Notes: generated from the sequence alone by a model not told the origin. DNA of 64,000 nt from Proteles cristata cristata (GCA_017311185.1 JAESUZ010001288.1:1-64000); one strand, 5' to 3'. Positions 22,044 through 35,579 are shown, counted from the first letter of the stretch. Translations and numbers: made by a program.

Positions 22044-24375
22044 AAACCATCTGGTAACTGAATGCTGCATTCTACAGAATGTTGTACATGGTTGAGCAGC
22101 CTGCTCCTCCTTCATTGGTGCCACCAGCTGTTTTCAGATACTATCTAACTAGTGAACGTTGATGATAATTGAGTGATGGCTTCCCCACAGTGGTCTTTCC
22201 TGGAGTTGAGTATATCACACTGAGCTTATATTTCCATGCATGTGTTTTCAAACATTTGGAACTTAGTGAAACAGTATGGTAACTTAATGGTGTAGTTCAC
22301 ACAGTGTTGTTCCAAGTCGAGCACCCTGCACTTCCTTCATGGTCTCAGCATCTGTTTTCAATCACTATCGACCTAGTGAAAGATGATGGGAATTGAGGGA
22401 GGGTCCCCACAGTGTATTTTTAAAGAGTTGATTATATCACACTCAGCTTATACCTCCATGCATGTGTTTTCAAACGTTCCTCAGTGAAACAGTATGGTAA
22501 CTAAATGCTGTATTCCGCCCAGTATTGGTTCACAGAGTCGAGCACCCTGCACTACTTTTGTATTCTCAGCATCTGTTTTCTATCACTATCTACCTAGTGA
22601 AAGATGACGGTAGTTGAATGAGGGCTTCGCCACAGTGTTCTTTCACCGAGATGAAAATATCACACTAAGGTTAGATTTCCATGCATGTGTTTTCAACTAT
22701 TACTCACTTAGGGAAACAATAGGATAACTGAATGCCGCATTCCGCACAGTGTTGTTTCCCCGAGTTGAGCACCCTGCACTTCCTTCAGTGGTCTCAGCAT
22801 ATGGTTTCCATCACGAGCAACCTAGGAAACCATGATGGTATTTGAAAGATACATTCCGCACAGTGTTCTTTCACAGAGTTGAGAAAATAACATTCATCTT
22901 ATAACTCCAGGCCCTAGGTTTCACACATTACTAACAGTGAAATAAGATCATAGCTGTGCTCCACTACACTCTCGACAGTGAGTTTTCTCAGAGGCCAGCA
23001 CACTGCGCTTCCCACATTGGACTCAGCATGTTTTCTTAATCACTAACCACCTAGGGAATCATGATGGTAGTGTAGGATCCGTTCCCCACAGTGTTCTTTC
23101 ACAGAGCTGAGTACATAACACTTACCTTTTAGTTCCATGATGTGTTTTCAAACATTACTAAGTTAGTACAGCAATAAGGTAACTGAATGTTGCATTTCGC
23201 AGTGTCGTTTCACAGAGTCGAGCACCCTGCACTTCTTTCATTGATCTCAGCATATGTTTTCAGTATCTATCTACCTCATGAAAGATGAGCGCAGTTTAAT
23301 GAGGGATTTGCCACAGTGTTCTTTCACAGAGTTGAGTATAGAACACTCAGCTTCTACTTCCATGCCTGTTGTCAAACATTAGTCACTTAGTGAAACTGTA
23401 TGGTAACTGAACGTTATAGTACACACAGTGCTGTTTCAGAGTCGAGCACCCTCTGCACTTCCTTCACGGTCTCAGCATATGTTTTCAGTCACTATCTACC
23501 TTGTGAAACATGATGGGAGTTGAATGAGGGGTCCCCACAGTGTACTTCTAAAGAGTTGAGTATATCACACTGAGCTTATACATGTATGCATGTGTTTTCA
23601 AACATTACTCACTTAGGTAAACAATATGGGGACTGAATGTTGCATTCCTCACAGTGTTCTATCAGAGAATCCAGCACCCTGCACTTCCTTCAAAGGTCTC
23701 AGCATTTATTTTCAGTCACTGCCAACCTAGGAAAGCATGATGGTAGTTGAAAGATGCATTGCACACAGTGTTCTTTCACAGAGTTTTGTCTATAACACTC
23801 ATCTTATACTTCCAGGCCATAGTTTTCAGATTGCCTTCTTTGGGAAACAAGATTGTACCTGAATATTTCAGTCCGTACAGTGACTTTTAGTGAGTTCAGA
23901 CACGGCACTTCCCACATTGGTCTCCGCATGACTTTTCTTTCTTTCTTTCCTTCCTTCCTTCCTTCCTTCCTTCCTTCCTTCTTTCTTTCTTTCTTTCTTT
24001 ATCCCTTTCTTTCTTTCCTTTTTTAATTTTTAATGTTTATTTATTTTGCGAGAGAGAGAGAGTGTATGAGCATGCGAGGAGGGGAGAGAGAGGGATCCAC
24101 AGAATCCTAAACACTCTCCTGGCTCTTAGCTGTGGGCACAGAGCCCAACGCAGGGCAAAAACCCACGGACCGTGAGATCATGACCTGAGCCGAAGTCGGA
24201 CGCTTAACCGACTAAGCCACCCAGGTGGTCTCCAGCATGTATTGCAATCACTATCAATCCAGGGAAACACGATGGTACTTGTACGATGGGTTCCCCCACA
24301 GTGTTCTTGGACAGAGTTGTGTTGAAGACTTCCCTTCTACTTCAATGCATGTATTTCAAAATTGAAACCTAAGAG
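22044..24375 (+). repeat. Unit U9: type II unit
   Basis: 2332 bp, 2031 without the SINE. It shares A6 and A7 variants with U6 and the B8 variant TTGCCTTCTTTGGG with U4. The right end of the SINE reads GGTGGTCTCCAGCATG, altering the duplicated target, and the following A9 has lost a base (GTATTGCAATCAC). Confidence 0.92.
23931..24231 (-). mobile_element. CAN-SINE copy in U9
   Basis: 301-bp type II copy, the longest of the type II group. The B-box region reads GGGCAAAAACCC on the plus strand, further from consensus than other copies. The right target copy is CCAGCATG. Confidence 0.92.
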
Positions 24376-26676
24376 AAACCATCTGGTAACTGAATGCTGC
24401 ATTCCACAGAATGTTGTACATGGTTGAGCATCCTGTTCCTACTTCATTGGTGCCACCAGCTGTTTTCAGTCACTATCTAACTAGTGAACGTTGGTGATAA
24501 TTGAGTGATGGCTTCCCCACAGTGGTCTTTCCTGGAGTTGAGTATATCACACTGAGCTTATATTTCCATGCATGTCTTTTCAAACATTTGGAACTTAGTG
24601 AAACAGTATGGTAACTGAATGGTGTAGTTCACACAGTGTTGCTTCAGAATCGAGCACACTGCACCTCCGTCATGTTCTCAGCATCTGTTTTCAATCACTA
24701 TCTACCTCGTGAAAGATGATGGGAGTTGAAGGAGGGTCCCCACAGTGTACTCTTAAAGAGTTGATTATATCACACTCAGCTTATACCTCCATGCATGTGT
24801 TTTCAAACGTTCCTCAGTGAAACAGTATGGTAACTAAATGCTGTATTCCGCCCAGTATTGGTTCACAGAGTCTAGCACCCTGCACTACTTTTGTATTCTC
24901 AGCATCTGTTTTCTGTCACTATCTACCTAGAGAAAGATGACGGTAGTTGAATGAGGACTTCGCCACAGTGCTCTTTCACCGAGATGAAATATCACACTAA
25001 GCTTAGATTTCCATGCATGTGTTTTCAACTATTACTCACTTAGCGAAACAATAGGATAACTGAATGCTGCATTCCGCACAGTGTTGTTTCCCCGGGTTGA
25101 GCATCGTGCACTTCCTTCAGTGGTCTCAGCATATGGTTTCCATCACGAGAAACCTAGGAAACCATAACGGTATTTGAAAGATACATTCCGCACAGTGTTC
25201 TTTCACAGAGTGGAGTAAATAACATTCATCTTATACCTCCATTCCCTAGGTTTCACACATTACTAACAGTGAAATAAGATCGTAGCTGTGCTCCACTACA
25301 CTCTCGACAGTGAGTTTTCTCAGAGGCCAGCACACTGCGCTTCTCACATTGGACTCAGCATGTCTTCTCAAACACTATCCACCTAGGGAAACATGACGGT
25401 AGTGTAGGATCCGTTCCCCACAGCGTTCTTTCACCGAGCTGAGTACATAACACTTACCTTTTAGTTCCATGATGTGTTTTCAAGCATTACTTAGTACAGC
25501 AATATGGTAACTGAATGTTGCATTTCGCAGTGTGGTTTCACAGAGTCGAGCACCCTGCACTTCTTTCATTGATCTCAGCATATGTTTTCAGTATCTATCT
25601 ACCTCATGAAAGATGAGCGCAGTTTAATGAGGGATTTGCCACAGTGTTCTTTCACAGAGTTGCGTATAGAACACTCAGCTTATAATTCCATGCCTGTTGT
25701 CAAACATTAGTCACTTAGTGAAACAGTATGATAACTGAACGTTGTAGTACACACAGTGTTGTTTCAGAGTCGAGCACCCTCTGCAATTCCATCACGGTTT
25801 AAGCATCTGTTTTCAGTCACTATCTACCTAGTGAAAGATGATGGGAGTTGAATGAGGGTCCCCACAGTGTACTTCTAAAGAGTTGAGTATATCACACTGA
25901 GCTTATACATGTATGCATGTGTTTTCAAACATTACTCCCTTAGGTAAACAATATGGGGACTGAATCTTGCATTCCTCACAGTGTTCTATCACAGAATCCA
26001 GGAGCCTGCACTTTCTTCAATGGTCTCAGCATTTGTTTTCAATCACTGCCAACCTAGGAAATCATGATGGTAGTTGAAAGATGCATTGCACACAGTGTTC
26101 TTTCACAGAGTTTTGTCTGGAACACTCATCTTATAGTTCCAGGCCATAGTTTTCAGATTGCCTACTCAGGGAAACAAGATTGTACCTGAATATTTCGCTC
26201 CGTACAGTGACTTTTAGAGAGTTCAGACACTGCACTTCCCACATTGGTCTCAGCATGACTTTTCTTTCTTTATTCCTTTCTTTCTTTCTTTCTTTCTTTG
26301 TTTATCTCTTTTTTTCCTTAGTTTTTTAATTTTTCATGCTTATTTGTTTTGCGAGAGAGAGAGTGTATTAGCAAGGGAGGAGGGGAGAGAGAGGGAGCCA
26401 CAGAATCCGAAACACGCTCCAGGCTCTGAGCTGTGAACACAGAGCCCAACACGGGGCTAGAACCCACGGAACGGAGATCATGACCTGAGCCAAAGTCGGA
26501 CGCTTATCCGACTGAGCCACCCAGGTGCTCCTCAGCATGTGTATTCTATCACTATCAATCAAGGGAAACACGATGGTAGTTGTGTGATGGTTTCCCCAAC
26601 GTGTTCTTTCACAGAGTTGTCTTTAAGACTTCCCTTCTACTTCAATGCATGTCTTTTCAAAATTACTCACTTACAG
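24376..26676 (+). repeat. Unit U10: hybrid unit, type II to type I
   Basis: 2301 bp, 2027 without the SINE. A1 to A6 is type II (B1 reads CATTTGGAACTTAG at about 24,588). From A7 (about 25,740-25,790) through the SINE and B9 it is type I. It is the mirror of U4, so the type II block begins and ends in almost the same part of the unit. Confidence 0.9.
26258..26531 (-). mobile_element. CAN-SINE copy in U10 (first type I copy after the type II block)
   Basis: 274-bp type I copy with a short tail ending TTTGTTTATCTC. Private GTATTAGCAAGGG and GCTTATCCGACTG. Confidence 0.93.
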
Positions 26677-28989
26677 AAACAATATGGAAAGTGAATGCTG
26701 CATTCCACACTATATTTTACAATGCTGAGCAGCCTGCTCTTCCTTCATTGGTCCCAGCATCTGTTCTCAGTCACTATCTAACTAGTGGACGTTGATGATA
26801 ATTGAATCATGGCTTCCCCACAGTGGTCTTTCCTGGAGTTGAGTATATCACACTGAGCTTATATTTCCATGCATGTGTTTTCAAACATTAGTAACTTAGT
26901 GAAACTGTATGGAAACTGAATGTGGTAGTTCACACAGTGTTGTTTCAGAGTCGAGCACCCCGCACTTCCTTCAGGGTCTCAGCATCCGTTTTCAGTCTCT
27001 ATCTACCTAGTGAAAGATGATGGGAGTTGAAGGAGGGTCCCCACAGTGTACTCTTAAAGAGTTGAGTATATCACACTCAGCTTATACCTCCATGCATGTG
27101 TTTTCAAACGTTCCTCAGTGAAACAGTATGGTAAATAAATGCTGTATTCCGCCCAGTATTGTTTCACTGAGTCGAGCACCCTGCACTACCTTTGTATTCT
27201 CAGCATCTGTTTTCTGTGACTATCTACCTAGTGAAAGATGACGGTAGTTGAATGAGGGCTTCGCCACAGTGTTCTTTCACCGAGATGAAAATATCACACT
27301 AAGCTTAGACTTCCATGCATGTGTTTTCAACTATTACTCACTTAGGGAAACAATAGGATAGCTGAATGCTGCATTCCGCACAGTGTTGTTTCCCCGAGTT
27401 GAGCATCCTGCACTTCCTTCAGTGGTCTCAGCATATGGTTTCCATCACGAGCAACCTAGGAAACCATGACGGCATTTGAAAGATACATTCCGCACAGTGT
27501 TCTTTCACAGAGTTGAGTAAATAACATTCATCTTATACCTCCAGGCCCTAGGTTTCACACATTACTAACAGTGAAATAAGATCGTAGCTGTGCTCCACTG
27601 CACTCTCGACAGTGAGTTTTCTCACAGTCCAGCACACTGCACTTCCCACATTGGACTCAGCATGTTTTCTTAATCACTATCCACTTAGGGAAACATGATG
27701 GTAGCGTAGGATCCGTTCCCCACAGTGTTCTTTCACAGAGCTGAGTACATAACACTTACCTTTTAGTTCCATGATGTGTTTTCAAACATTACTAAGTTAG
27801 TACAGCAATATGGTAACTGAATGTTGCATTCCTCAGTGTTGTTTCACAGAGTCGAGCACCCTGCACTTCTTTCATTGATCTCAGCATATGTTTTCAGTAT
27901 CTACCTACCTCATGAAAGATGAGCGCAGTTTAATGAGGGATTTGCCACAGTGTTCTTTCACAGAGTTGCGTATAGAACACTCAGCTTATACTTCCATGCC
28001 TGTTGTCAAACATTAGTCACTTAGTGAAACAGTATGGTAACTGAACGTTGTAGTACACACAGTGTTGTTTCAGAGTCGAGCACCCTCTGCAATTCCATCA
28101 CGGTTTAAGCATCTGTTTTCAGTCACTATCTACCTAGGGAAAGATGATGGGAGTTGAATGAGGGTCCCCACAGTGTACTTCTAAAGAGGTGAGTATATCA
28201 CACTGAGCTTATACATGTATGCATGTGATTCAAACATTACTCACTTAGGTAAACAATATGGGGACTGAATCTTGCAGTCCTCACAGTGCTCTATCACAGA
28301 ATCCAGCAGCCTGCACTTCCTTCGATGGTCTCAGCATTTGTTTTCAATCACTGCCAACCTAGGAAATCATGATGGTAGTTGAAAGATGCATTGCACACAG
28401 TGTTCTTTCACAGAGTTTTGTCTGGAACACTCATCTTATAGTTCCATGCCATAGTTTTCAGATTGCCTACTCAGGGAAACAAGATTGTACCTGAATATTT
28501 CGCTCCGTACAGTGACTTTTAGAGAGTTCAGACACTGCACTTCCCACATTGGTCTCAGCATGACTTTTCTTTCTTCATTCCTTTCTTTCTTTCTTTCTTT
28601 CTTTTTTTCTTTCTTTCTCTCTTTTTTTCCTTAGTTTTTTAATTTTTCATTCTTATTTGTTTTGCGAGAGAGAGAGTGTATGAGCAAGGGAGGAGGGGAG
28701 AGAGAGGGAGCCACAGAATCCGAAACACGCTCCAGGCTCTGAGCTGTGAACACAGAGCCCAACACGGGGCTAGAACCCACGGAACGGAGATCATGACCTG
28801 AGCCAAAGTCGGACGCTTAACCGACTGAGCCACCCAGGTGCTCCTCAGCATGTGTATTCTATCACTATCAAACAAGGGAAACACAATGGTAGTTGTGTGA
28901 TGGTTTCCCCAACGTGTTCTTTCACAGAGTTGTCTTTAAGACTTCCCTTCTACTTCAATGCATGTCTTTTCAAAATTACTCACTTACAG
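26677..28989 (+). repeat. Unit U11: type I unit
   Basis: 2313 bp, 2031 without the SINE. A1 carries CTAGTGGACG and TTGAATCATGG (haplotype a start), but B8 and the SINE flank are haplotype b, so the unit is itself a mosaic. A1 reads ACACTATATTTTAC, a private variant. Confidence 0.92.
28563..28844 (-). mobile_element. CAN-SINE copy in U11
   Basis: 282-bp type I copy. The tail begins CTTTCTTCATTCC (shared with U13 and U16) and has a TTTTTTTC irregularity. Next to the tail it reads CATTCTTATTTG (shared with U13). Confidence 0.93.
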
Positions 28990-29189
28990 AAACAATATGG
29001 AAAGTGAATGCTGCATTCCACACTATGTTGTACAATGCTGAGCAGCCTGCTCTTCCTTCATTGGTCCCAGCATCTGTTCTCAGTCACTATCTAACTAGTG
29101 GACGTTGATGATAATTGAATCATGGCTTCCCCACAGTGGTCTTTCCTGGAGTTGAGTATATCACACTGAGCTTATATTTCCATGCATGT

Positions 29190-29317
29190 CTTTTCCAACA
29201 TTTGGAACTTAGTGAAACAGTATGGTAACTGAATGGTGTAGTTCACACAGTGTTGTTCCAGAGTCGAGCACCCTGCACTTCCTTCATGGTCTCAGCATCT
29301 GTTTTCAATCACTATCG
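29190..29317 (+). repeat. Type II patch inside type I unit U12 (probable gene conversion tract)
   Basis: The patch carries CATGTCTTTTCC, ACATTTGGAACTTAG, CAGTATGGTAACTG, GGTGTAGTTC, TGTTGTTCCAGAG, CTTCATGGTC, TTTTCAATCAC and ATCGACC. These are type II states, in a unit that is type I on both sides. The CATGTCTTTTC spelling matches U7 and U10 best. The minimal tract is the stated span. It may extend to about 29,366, where ACTTTTAA replaces the local ACTCTTAA, but that site is weakly diagnostic. Confidence 0.78.
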
Positions 29318-30876
29318 ACCTAGTGAAAGATGATGGGAGTTGAAGGAGGGTCCCCACAGTGTACTTTTAAAGAGTTGAGTATATCACACTCAGCTTATAC
29401 CTCCATGCATGTGTTTTCAAACGTTCCTCAGTGAAACAGTATGGTAACTAAATGCTGTATTCCGCCCAGTATTGTTTCACTGAGTCGAGCACCCTGCACT
29501 ACCTTTGTATTCTCAGCATCTGTTTTCTGTGACTATCTACCTAGTGAAAGATGACGGTAGTTGAATGAGGGCTTCGCCACAGTGTTCTTTCACCGAGATG
29601 AAAATATCACACTAAGCTTAGACTTCCATGCATGTGTTTTCAACTATTACTCACTTAGGGAAACAATAGGATAACTGAATGCTGCATTCTGCACAGTGTT
29701 GTTTCCCCGAGTTGAGCATCCTGCACTTCCTTCAGTGGTCTCAGCATATGGTTTCCATCACGAGCAACCTAGGAAACCATGACGGCATTTGAAAGATACA
29801 TTCCGCACAGTGTTCTTTCACAGAGTTGAGTAAATAACATTCATCTTATACCTCCAGGCCCTAGGTTTCACACATTACTAACAGTGAAATAAGATCGTAG
29901 CTGTGCTCCACTACACTCTCGACAGTGAGTTTTCTCAGAGGCCAGCACACTGCGCTTCCCACATTGGACTCAGCATGTTTTCTTAATCACTATCCACTTA
30001 GGGAAACATGATGGTAGTGTAGGATCCGTTCCCCACAGTGTTCTTTCACAGAGCTGAGTACATAACACTTACCTTTTAGTTCCATGATGTGTTTTCAAAC
30101 ATTACTAAGTTAGTACAGCAATATGGTAACTGAATGTTGCATTCCGCAGTGTTGTTTCACAGAGTCGAGCACCCTGCACTTCTTTCATTGATCTCAGCAT
30201 ATGTTTTCAGTATCTATCTACCTCATGAAAGATGAGCGCAGTTTAATGAGGGATTTGCCACAGTGTTCTTTCACAGAGTTGCGTATAGAACACTCAGCTT
30301 GTAATTCCATGCCTGTTGTCAAACATTAGTCACTTAGTGAAACAGTATGGTAACTGAACGTTGTAGTACACACAGTGTTGTTTCAGAGTCGAGCACCCTC
30401 TGCAATTCCATCACGGTTTAAGCATCTGTTTTCAGTCACTATCTACCTAGTGAAAGATGATGGGAGTTGAATGAGGGTCCCCACAGTGTACTTCTAAAGA
30501 GTTGAGTATATCACACTGAGCTTATACATGTATGCATGTGTATTCAAACATTACTCACTTAGGTAAACAATATGGGGACTGAATCTTGCATTCCTCACAG
30601 TGTTCTATCAGAGAATCCAGCAGCCTGCACTTCCTTCAATGGTCTCAGCATTTGTTTTCAATCACTGCCAACCTAGGAAATCATGATGGTAGTTGAAAAA
30701 TGCATTGCACACAGTGTTCTTTCACAGAGTTTTGTCTGGAACAGTCAAATTATAGTTCCAGGCCAAAGTTTTCAGATTGCCTACTCAGGCAAACAAGATT
30801 GTACCTGAATATTTCGCTCCGTACAGTGACTTTTAGAGATTTCAGACACTGCACTTCCCACATTGGTCTCAGCATG

Positions 30877-30892
30877 ACTTTTCTTTCTTTAT

Positions 30893-30931
<39 letters not shown>

Positions 30932-31165
30932 CTCTTTCTCTCTTTTTTTCCTTCCTTTTTTAATTTTTCATGCTTATTTGTTTTGCGAGAGAGAGAGTGT
31001 ATGAGCAAGGGAGGAGGGGAGAGAGAGGGAGCCACAGAATCCGAAACACGCTCCAGGCTCTGAGCTGTGAACACAGAGCCCAACACGGGGCTAGAACCCA
31101 CGGAACGGAGATCATGACCTGAGCCAAAGTCGGACGCTTAACCGACTGAGCCACCCAGGTGCTCC
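30877..31165 (-). mobile_element. CAN-SINE copy in U12
   Basis: 289-bp type I copy very like that of U1, with a tail ending CTCTCTTTCTCTC. Confidence 0.93.
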
Positions 31166-31310
31166 TCAGCATGTGTATTCTATCACTATCAATCTAGGGA
31201 AACACGATGGTAGTTGTGTGATGGTTTCCCCAACGTGTTCTTTCACAGAGTTGTCTTTAAGACTTCCCTTCTACTTCAATGCATGTCTTTTCAAAATTAC
31301 TCACTTACAG

Positions 31311-33604
31311 AAACAATATGGAAAGTGAATGCTGCATTCCACACTATGTTGTACAATGCTGAGCCGCCTGCTCTTCCTTCATTGGTCCCAGCATCTGTTC
31401 TCAGTCACTATCTAACTAGTGAACGTTGATGATAATTGAATCATGGCTTCCCCACAGTGGTCTTTCCTGGAGTTGAGTATATCACACTGAGCTTATATTT
31501 CCATGCATGTGTTTTCAAACATTAGTAACTTAGTTAAACTGTATGGAAACTGAATGTGGTAGTTCACACAGTGTTGTTTCAGAGTCGAGCACCCCGCACT
31601 TCCTTCAGGGTCTCAGCATCCGTTTTCAGTCTCTATCTACCTAGTGAAAGATGATGGGAGTTGAAGGAGGGTCACCACAGTGTACTCTTAAAGAGTTGAG
31701 TATATCACACTCAGCTTATACCTCCATGCATGTGTTTTCTAACGTTCCTCAGTGAAACAGTATGGTAACTAAATGCTGTATTCCGCACAGTATTGTTTCA
31801 CAGAGTCGAGCAACCCGCTCTTGTTTTGTATTCTCCGCATCTGTTTTCTGTCCCTATCTACCTAGTGAAAGATGACGGTAGTTGAATGAGGGGTTCGCCA
31901 CAGTGTTCTTTCACCGAGATGAAAATTTCACACTAAGCTTAGACTTTCATGCATGTGTTTTCAAATATTACTCACTTAGGGAAACAATATGATACCTGAA
32001 TGCTGCATTCCGCACAGTGTTGTTTCCCCGAGTTGAGCATCCTGCACTTCCTTCAGTGGTCTCAGCATATGGTTTCCATCACGAGCAACCTAGGAAACCA
32101 TGACGGCATTTGAAAGATACATTCCGCACAGTGTTCTTTCACAGAGTTGAGTAAATAACATTCATCTTATACCTCCAGGCCCTCGGTTTCCCACATTACT
32201 AACAGTGAAATAAGATCATAGCTGTGCTCCACTACACTCTCGACAGTGAGTTTTCTCAGAGGGCAGCACACTGCGCTTCCCACATTGGACTCAGCATGTT
32301 TTCTTAATCACTATCCACTTAGGGAAACATGATGGTAGTGTAGGATCCGTTCCCCACTGTGTTCTTTCACAGAGCTGAGTACATAACACTTACCTTTTAG
32401 TTCCATGATGTGTTTTCAAACATTACTAAGTTAGTACAGCAATATGGTAACTGAATGTTGCATTCCGCAGTGTTGTTTCACAGAGTCGAGCACCCTGCAC
32501 TTCTTTCATTGATCTCAGCATATGTTTTCAGTATCTATCTACCTCATGAAAGATGAGCGCAGTTTAATGAGGGATTTGCCACAGTGTTCTTTCACAGAGT
32601 TGAGTATAGAACACTCAGCTTGTACTTCCATGCCTGTTGTCAAACATTCTTAACTTAGTGAAACAGTATGGTAACTGAATGTTGAAGTTCACACAGTGTT
32701 CCGAGTCGAGCACCCTCTGCACTTCCTTCATGGTCTCAGCATCTGTTTTCAGTCACTATCTACCTAGGGAAAGATGATGGGAGTTGAATGAGGGTCCCCA
32801 CAGTGTACTTCTAAAGAGTTGAGTATATCACACTGAGCTTATACATGTATGCATGTGTTTTCAAACATTACTCACTTAGGTAAACAATATGGGGACTGAA
32901 TCTTGCATTGCTCACAGTGTTCTATCACAGAATCCAGCAGCCTGCACTTCCTTCAATGGTCTCAGCATTTGTTTTCAATCACTGCCAACCTAGGATATCA
33001 TGATGGTAGTTGAAAGATGCATTGCACACAGTGTTCTTTCACAGAGTTTTGTCTGGAACACTCATCTTATAGTTCCAGGCCATAGTTTTCAGATTGCCTA
33101 CTCAGGGAAACAAGATTGTACCTGAATATTTCGCTCCGTACAGTGACTTTTAGAGAGTTCAGACACTGCACTTCCCACATTGGTCTCAGCATGACTTTTC
33201 TTTCTTCATTCCTTTCTTTCTTTCTTTCTTTATCTCTTTTTTTCCTTAGTTTTTTAATTTTTCATTCTTATTTGTTTTGCGAGAGAGAGAGTGTATGAGC
33301 AAGGGAGGAGGGGAGAGAGAGGGAGCCACAGAATCCGAAACACGCTCCAGGCTCTGAGCTGTGAACACAGAGCCCAACACGGGGCTAGAACCCACGGAAC
33401 GGAGATCATGACCTGAGCCAAAGTCGGACGCTTAACCGACTGAGCCACCCAGGTGCTCCTCAGCATGTGTATTCTATCACTATCAATCAAGGGAAACACG
33501 ATGGTAGTTGTGTGATGGTTTCCCCAACGTGTTCTTTCACAGAGTTGTCTTTAAGACTTCCCTTCTACTTCAATGCATGTCTTTTCAAAATTACTCACTT
33601 ACAG
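31311..33604 (+). repeat. Unit U13: short type I haplotype b unit
   Basis: 2294 bp, 2028 without the SINE. It follows haplotype a unit U12 and carries GAGCAACCCGCTC in A3. A7 is the short GTGTTCCGAG form. Its small size is due to a very short SINE tail. Confidence 0.92.
33194..33459 (-). mobile_element. CAN-SINE copy in U13
   Basis: 266 bp, jointly the shortest with U23. The TTTC run is reduced to about four repeats. The body is a standard type I. Confidence 0.93.
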
Positions 33605-35507
33605 AAACAATATGGAAAGTGAATGCTGCATTCCACACTATGTTGTACAATGCTGAGCAGCCTGCTCTTCCTTCATTGGTCCCAGCATCTGTTCTCAGTC
33701 ACTATCTAACTAGTGGACGTTGATGATAATTGAATCATGGCTTCCCCACAGTGGTCTTTCCTGGAGTTGAGTATATCACACTGAGCTTATATTTCCATGC
33801 ATGTGTTTTCAAACATTAGTAACTTAGTGAAACTGTATGGAAACTGAATGTGGTAGTTCACACAGTGTTGTTTCAGAGTCGAGCACCCCGCACTTCCTTC
33901 AGGGTCTCAGCATCCGTTTTCAGTCTCTATCTACCTAGTGAAAGATGATGGGAGTTGAAGGAGGGTCCCCACAGTGTACTCTTAAAGAGTTGAGTATATC
34001 ACACTCAGCTTATACCTCCATGCATGTGTTTTCAAACGTTCCTCAGTGAAACAGTATGGTAAATAAATGCTGTATTCCGCCCAGTATTGTTTCACTGAGT
34101 CGAGCACCCTGCACTACCTTTGTATTCTCAGCATCTGTTTTCTGTGACTATCTACCTAGTGAAAGATGACGGTAGTTGAATGAGGGCTTCGCCACAGTGT
34201 TCTTTCACCGAGATGAAAATATCACACTAAGCTTAGACTTCCATGCATGTGTTTTCAACTATTACTCACTTAGGGAAACAATAGGATAACTGAATGCCGC
34301 ATTCCGCACAGTGTTGTTTCCCCGAGTTGAGCATCCTGCACTTCCTTCAGTGGTCTCAGCATATGGTTTCCATCACGAGCAACCTAGGAAACCATGACGG
34401 CATTTGAAAGATACATTCCGCACAGTGTTCTTTCACAGAGTTGAGTAAATAACATTCATCTTATACCTCCAGGCCCTAGGTTTCACACATTACTAACAGT
34501 GAAATAAGATCGTAGCTGTGCTCCACTACACTCTCGACAGTGAGTTTTCTCACAGTCCAGCACACTGCACTTCCCACATTGGACTCAGCATGTTTTCTCA
34601 ATCACTATCCACCGAGGGAAACATGACAGTAGTGTAGGATCCGTTCCCCACAGTGTTCTTTCACAGAGCTGAGTACATAACACTTACCTTAGAGTTCCAT
34701 GATGTGTTTTCAAACATTACTAAGTTAGTACAGCAATATGGTAACTGAATGTTGCATTCCGCAGTGTTGTTTCACAGAGTCGAGCACCCTGCACTTCTTT
34801 CATTGATCTCAGCATATGTTTTCAGTATCTATCTACCTCATGAAAGATGAGCGCAGTTTAATGAGGGATTTGCCACAGTGTTCTTTCACAGAGTTGCGTA
34901 TAGAACACTCAGCTTATACTTCCATGCCTGTTGTCAAACATTAGTCACTTAGTGAAACAGTATGGTAACTGAACGTTGTAGTACACACAGTGTTGTTTCA
35001 GAGTCGAGCACCCTCTGCAATTCCATCACGGTTTAAGCATCTGTTTTCAGTCACTATCTACCTAGTGAAAGATGATGGGAGTTGAATGAGGGTCCCCACA
35101 GTGTACTTCTAAAGAGTTGAGTATATCACACTGAGCTTATACATGTATGCATGTGTTTTCAAACATTACTCACTTAGGTAAACAATATGGGGACTGAATC
35201 TTGCATTCCTCACAGTGTTCTATCAGAGAATCCAGCAGCCTGCACTTCCTTCAATGGTCTCAGCATTTGTTTTCAATCACTGCCAACCTAGGAAATCATG
35301 ATGGTAGTTGAAAAATGCATTGCACACAGTGTTCTTTCACAGAGTTTTGTCTGGAACAGTCAACTTATAGTTCCAGGCCAAAGTTTTCAGATTGCCTACT
35401 CAGGCAAACAAGATTGTACCTGAATATTTCGCTCCGTACAGTGACTTTTAGAGAGTTCAGACACTGCACTTCCCACATTGGTCTCAGCATGACTTTTCTT
35501 TCTTTAT

Positions 35508-35579
<72 letters not shown>

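Larger units (their letters stand above)
11736..25600 (+). repeat. Type II satellite block
   Basis: This block of about 13.9 kb (six unit lengths) differs consistently from its flanks. B1 reads ACATTTGGAACTTAG and CAGTATGGTAACTG. A2 has TGTTGTTCCAGAG, A3 has CAGTATTGGTTCACAG, and A7 has ACCTTGTGAAA followed by AATGAGGGGTCCCC. The SINE body has CAACGCAGGGCAAG and GGACCGTGAGATC, and its tail mixes TTCC with TTTC repeats. The SINE sits at the same point of A9 as in type I, so both types descend from one SINE-bearing unit. Borders are approximate: left 11,721-11,756; right somewhere in 25,525-25,790. Confidence 0.85.
28990..31310 (+). repeat. Unit U12: type I haplotype a unit with a type II patch
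   Basis: 2321 bp, 2032 without the SINE. A1 is type I (CTAGTGGACG), but B1-A2 (about 29,190-29,317) is type II, and type I resumes from A3 (CAGTATTGTTTCACTGAG). B8 is haplotype a with a private AGTCAAATTATAG. Confidence 0.92.
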
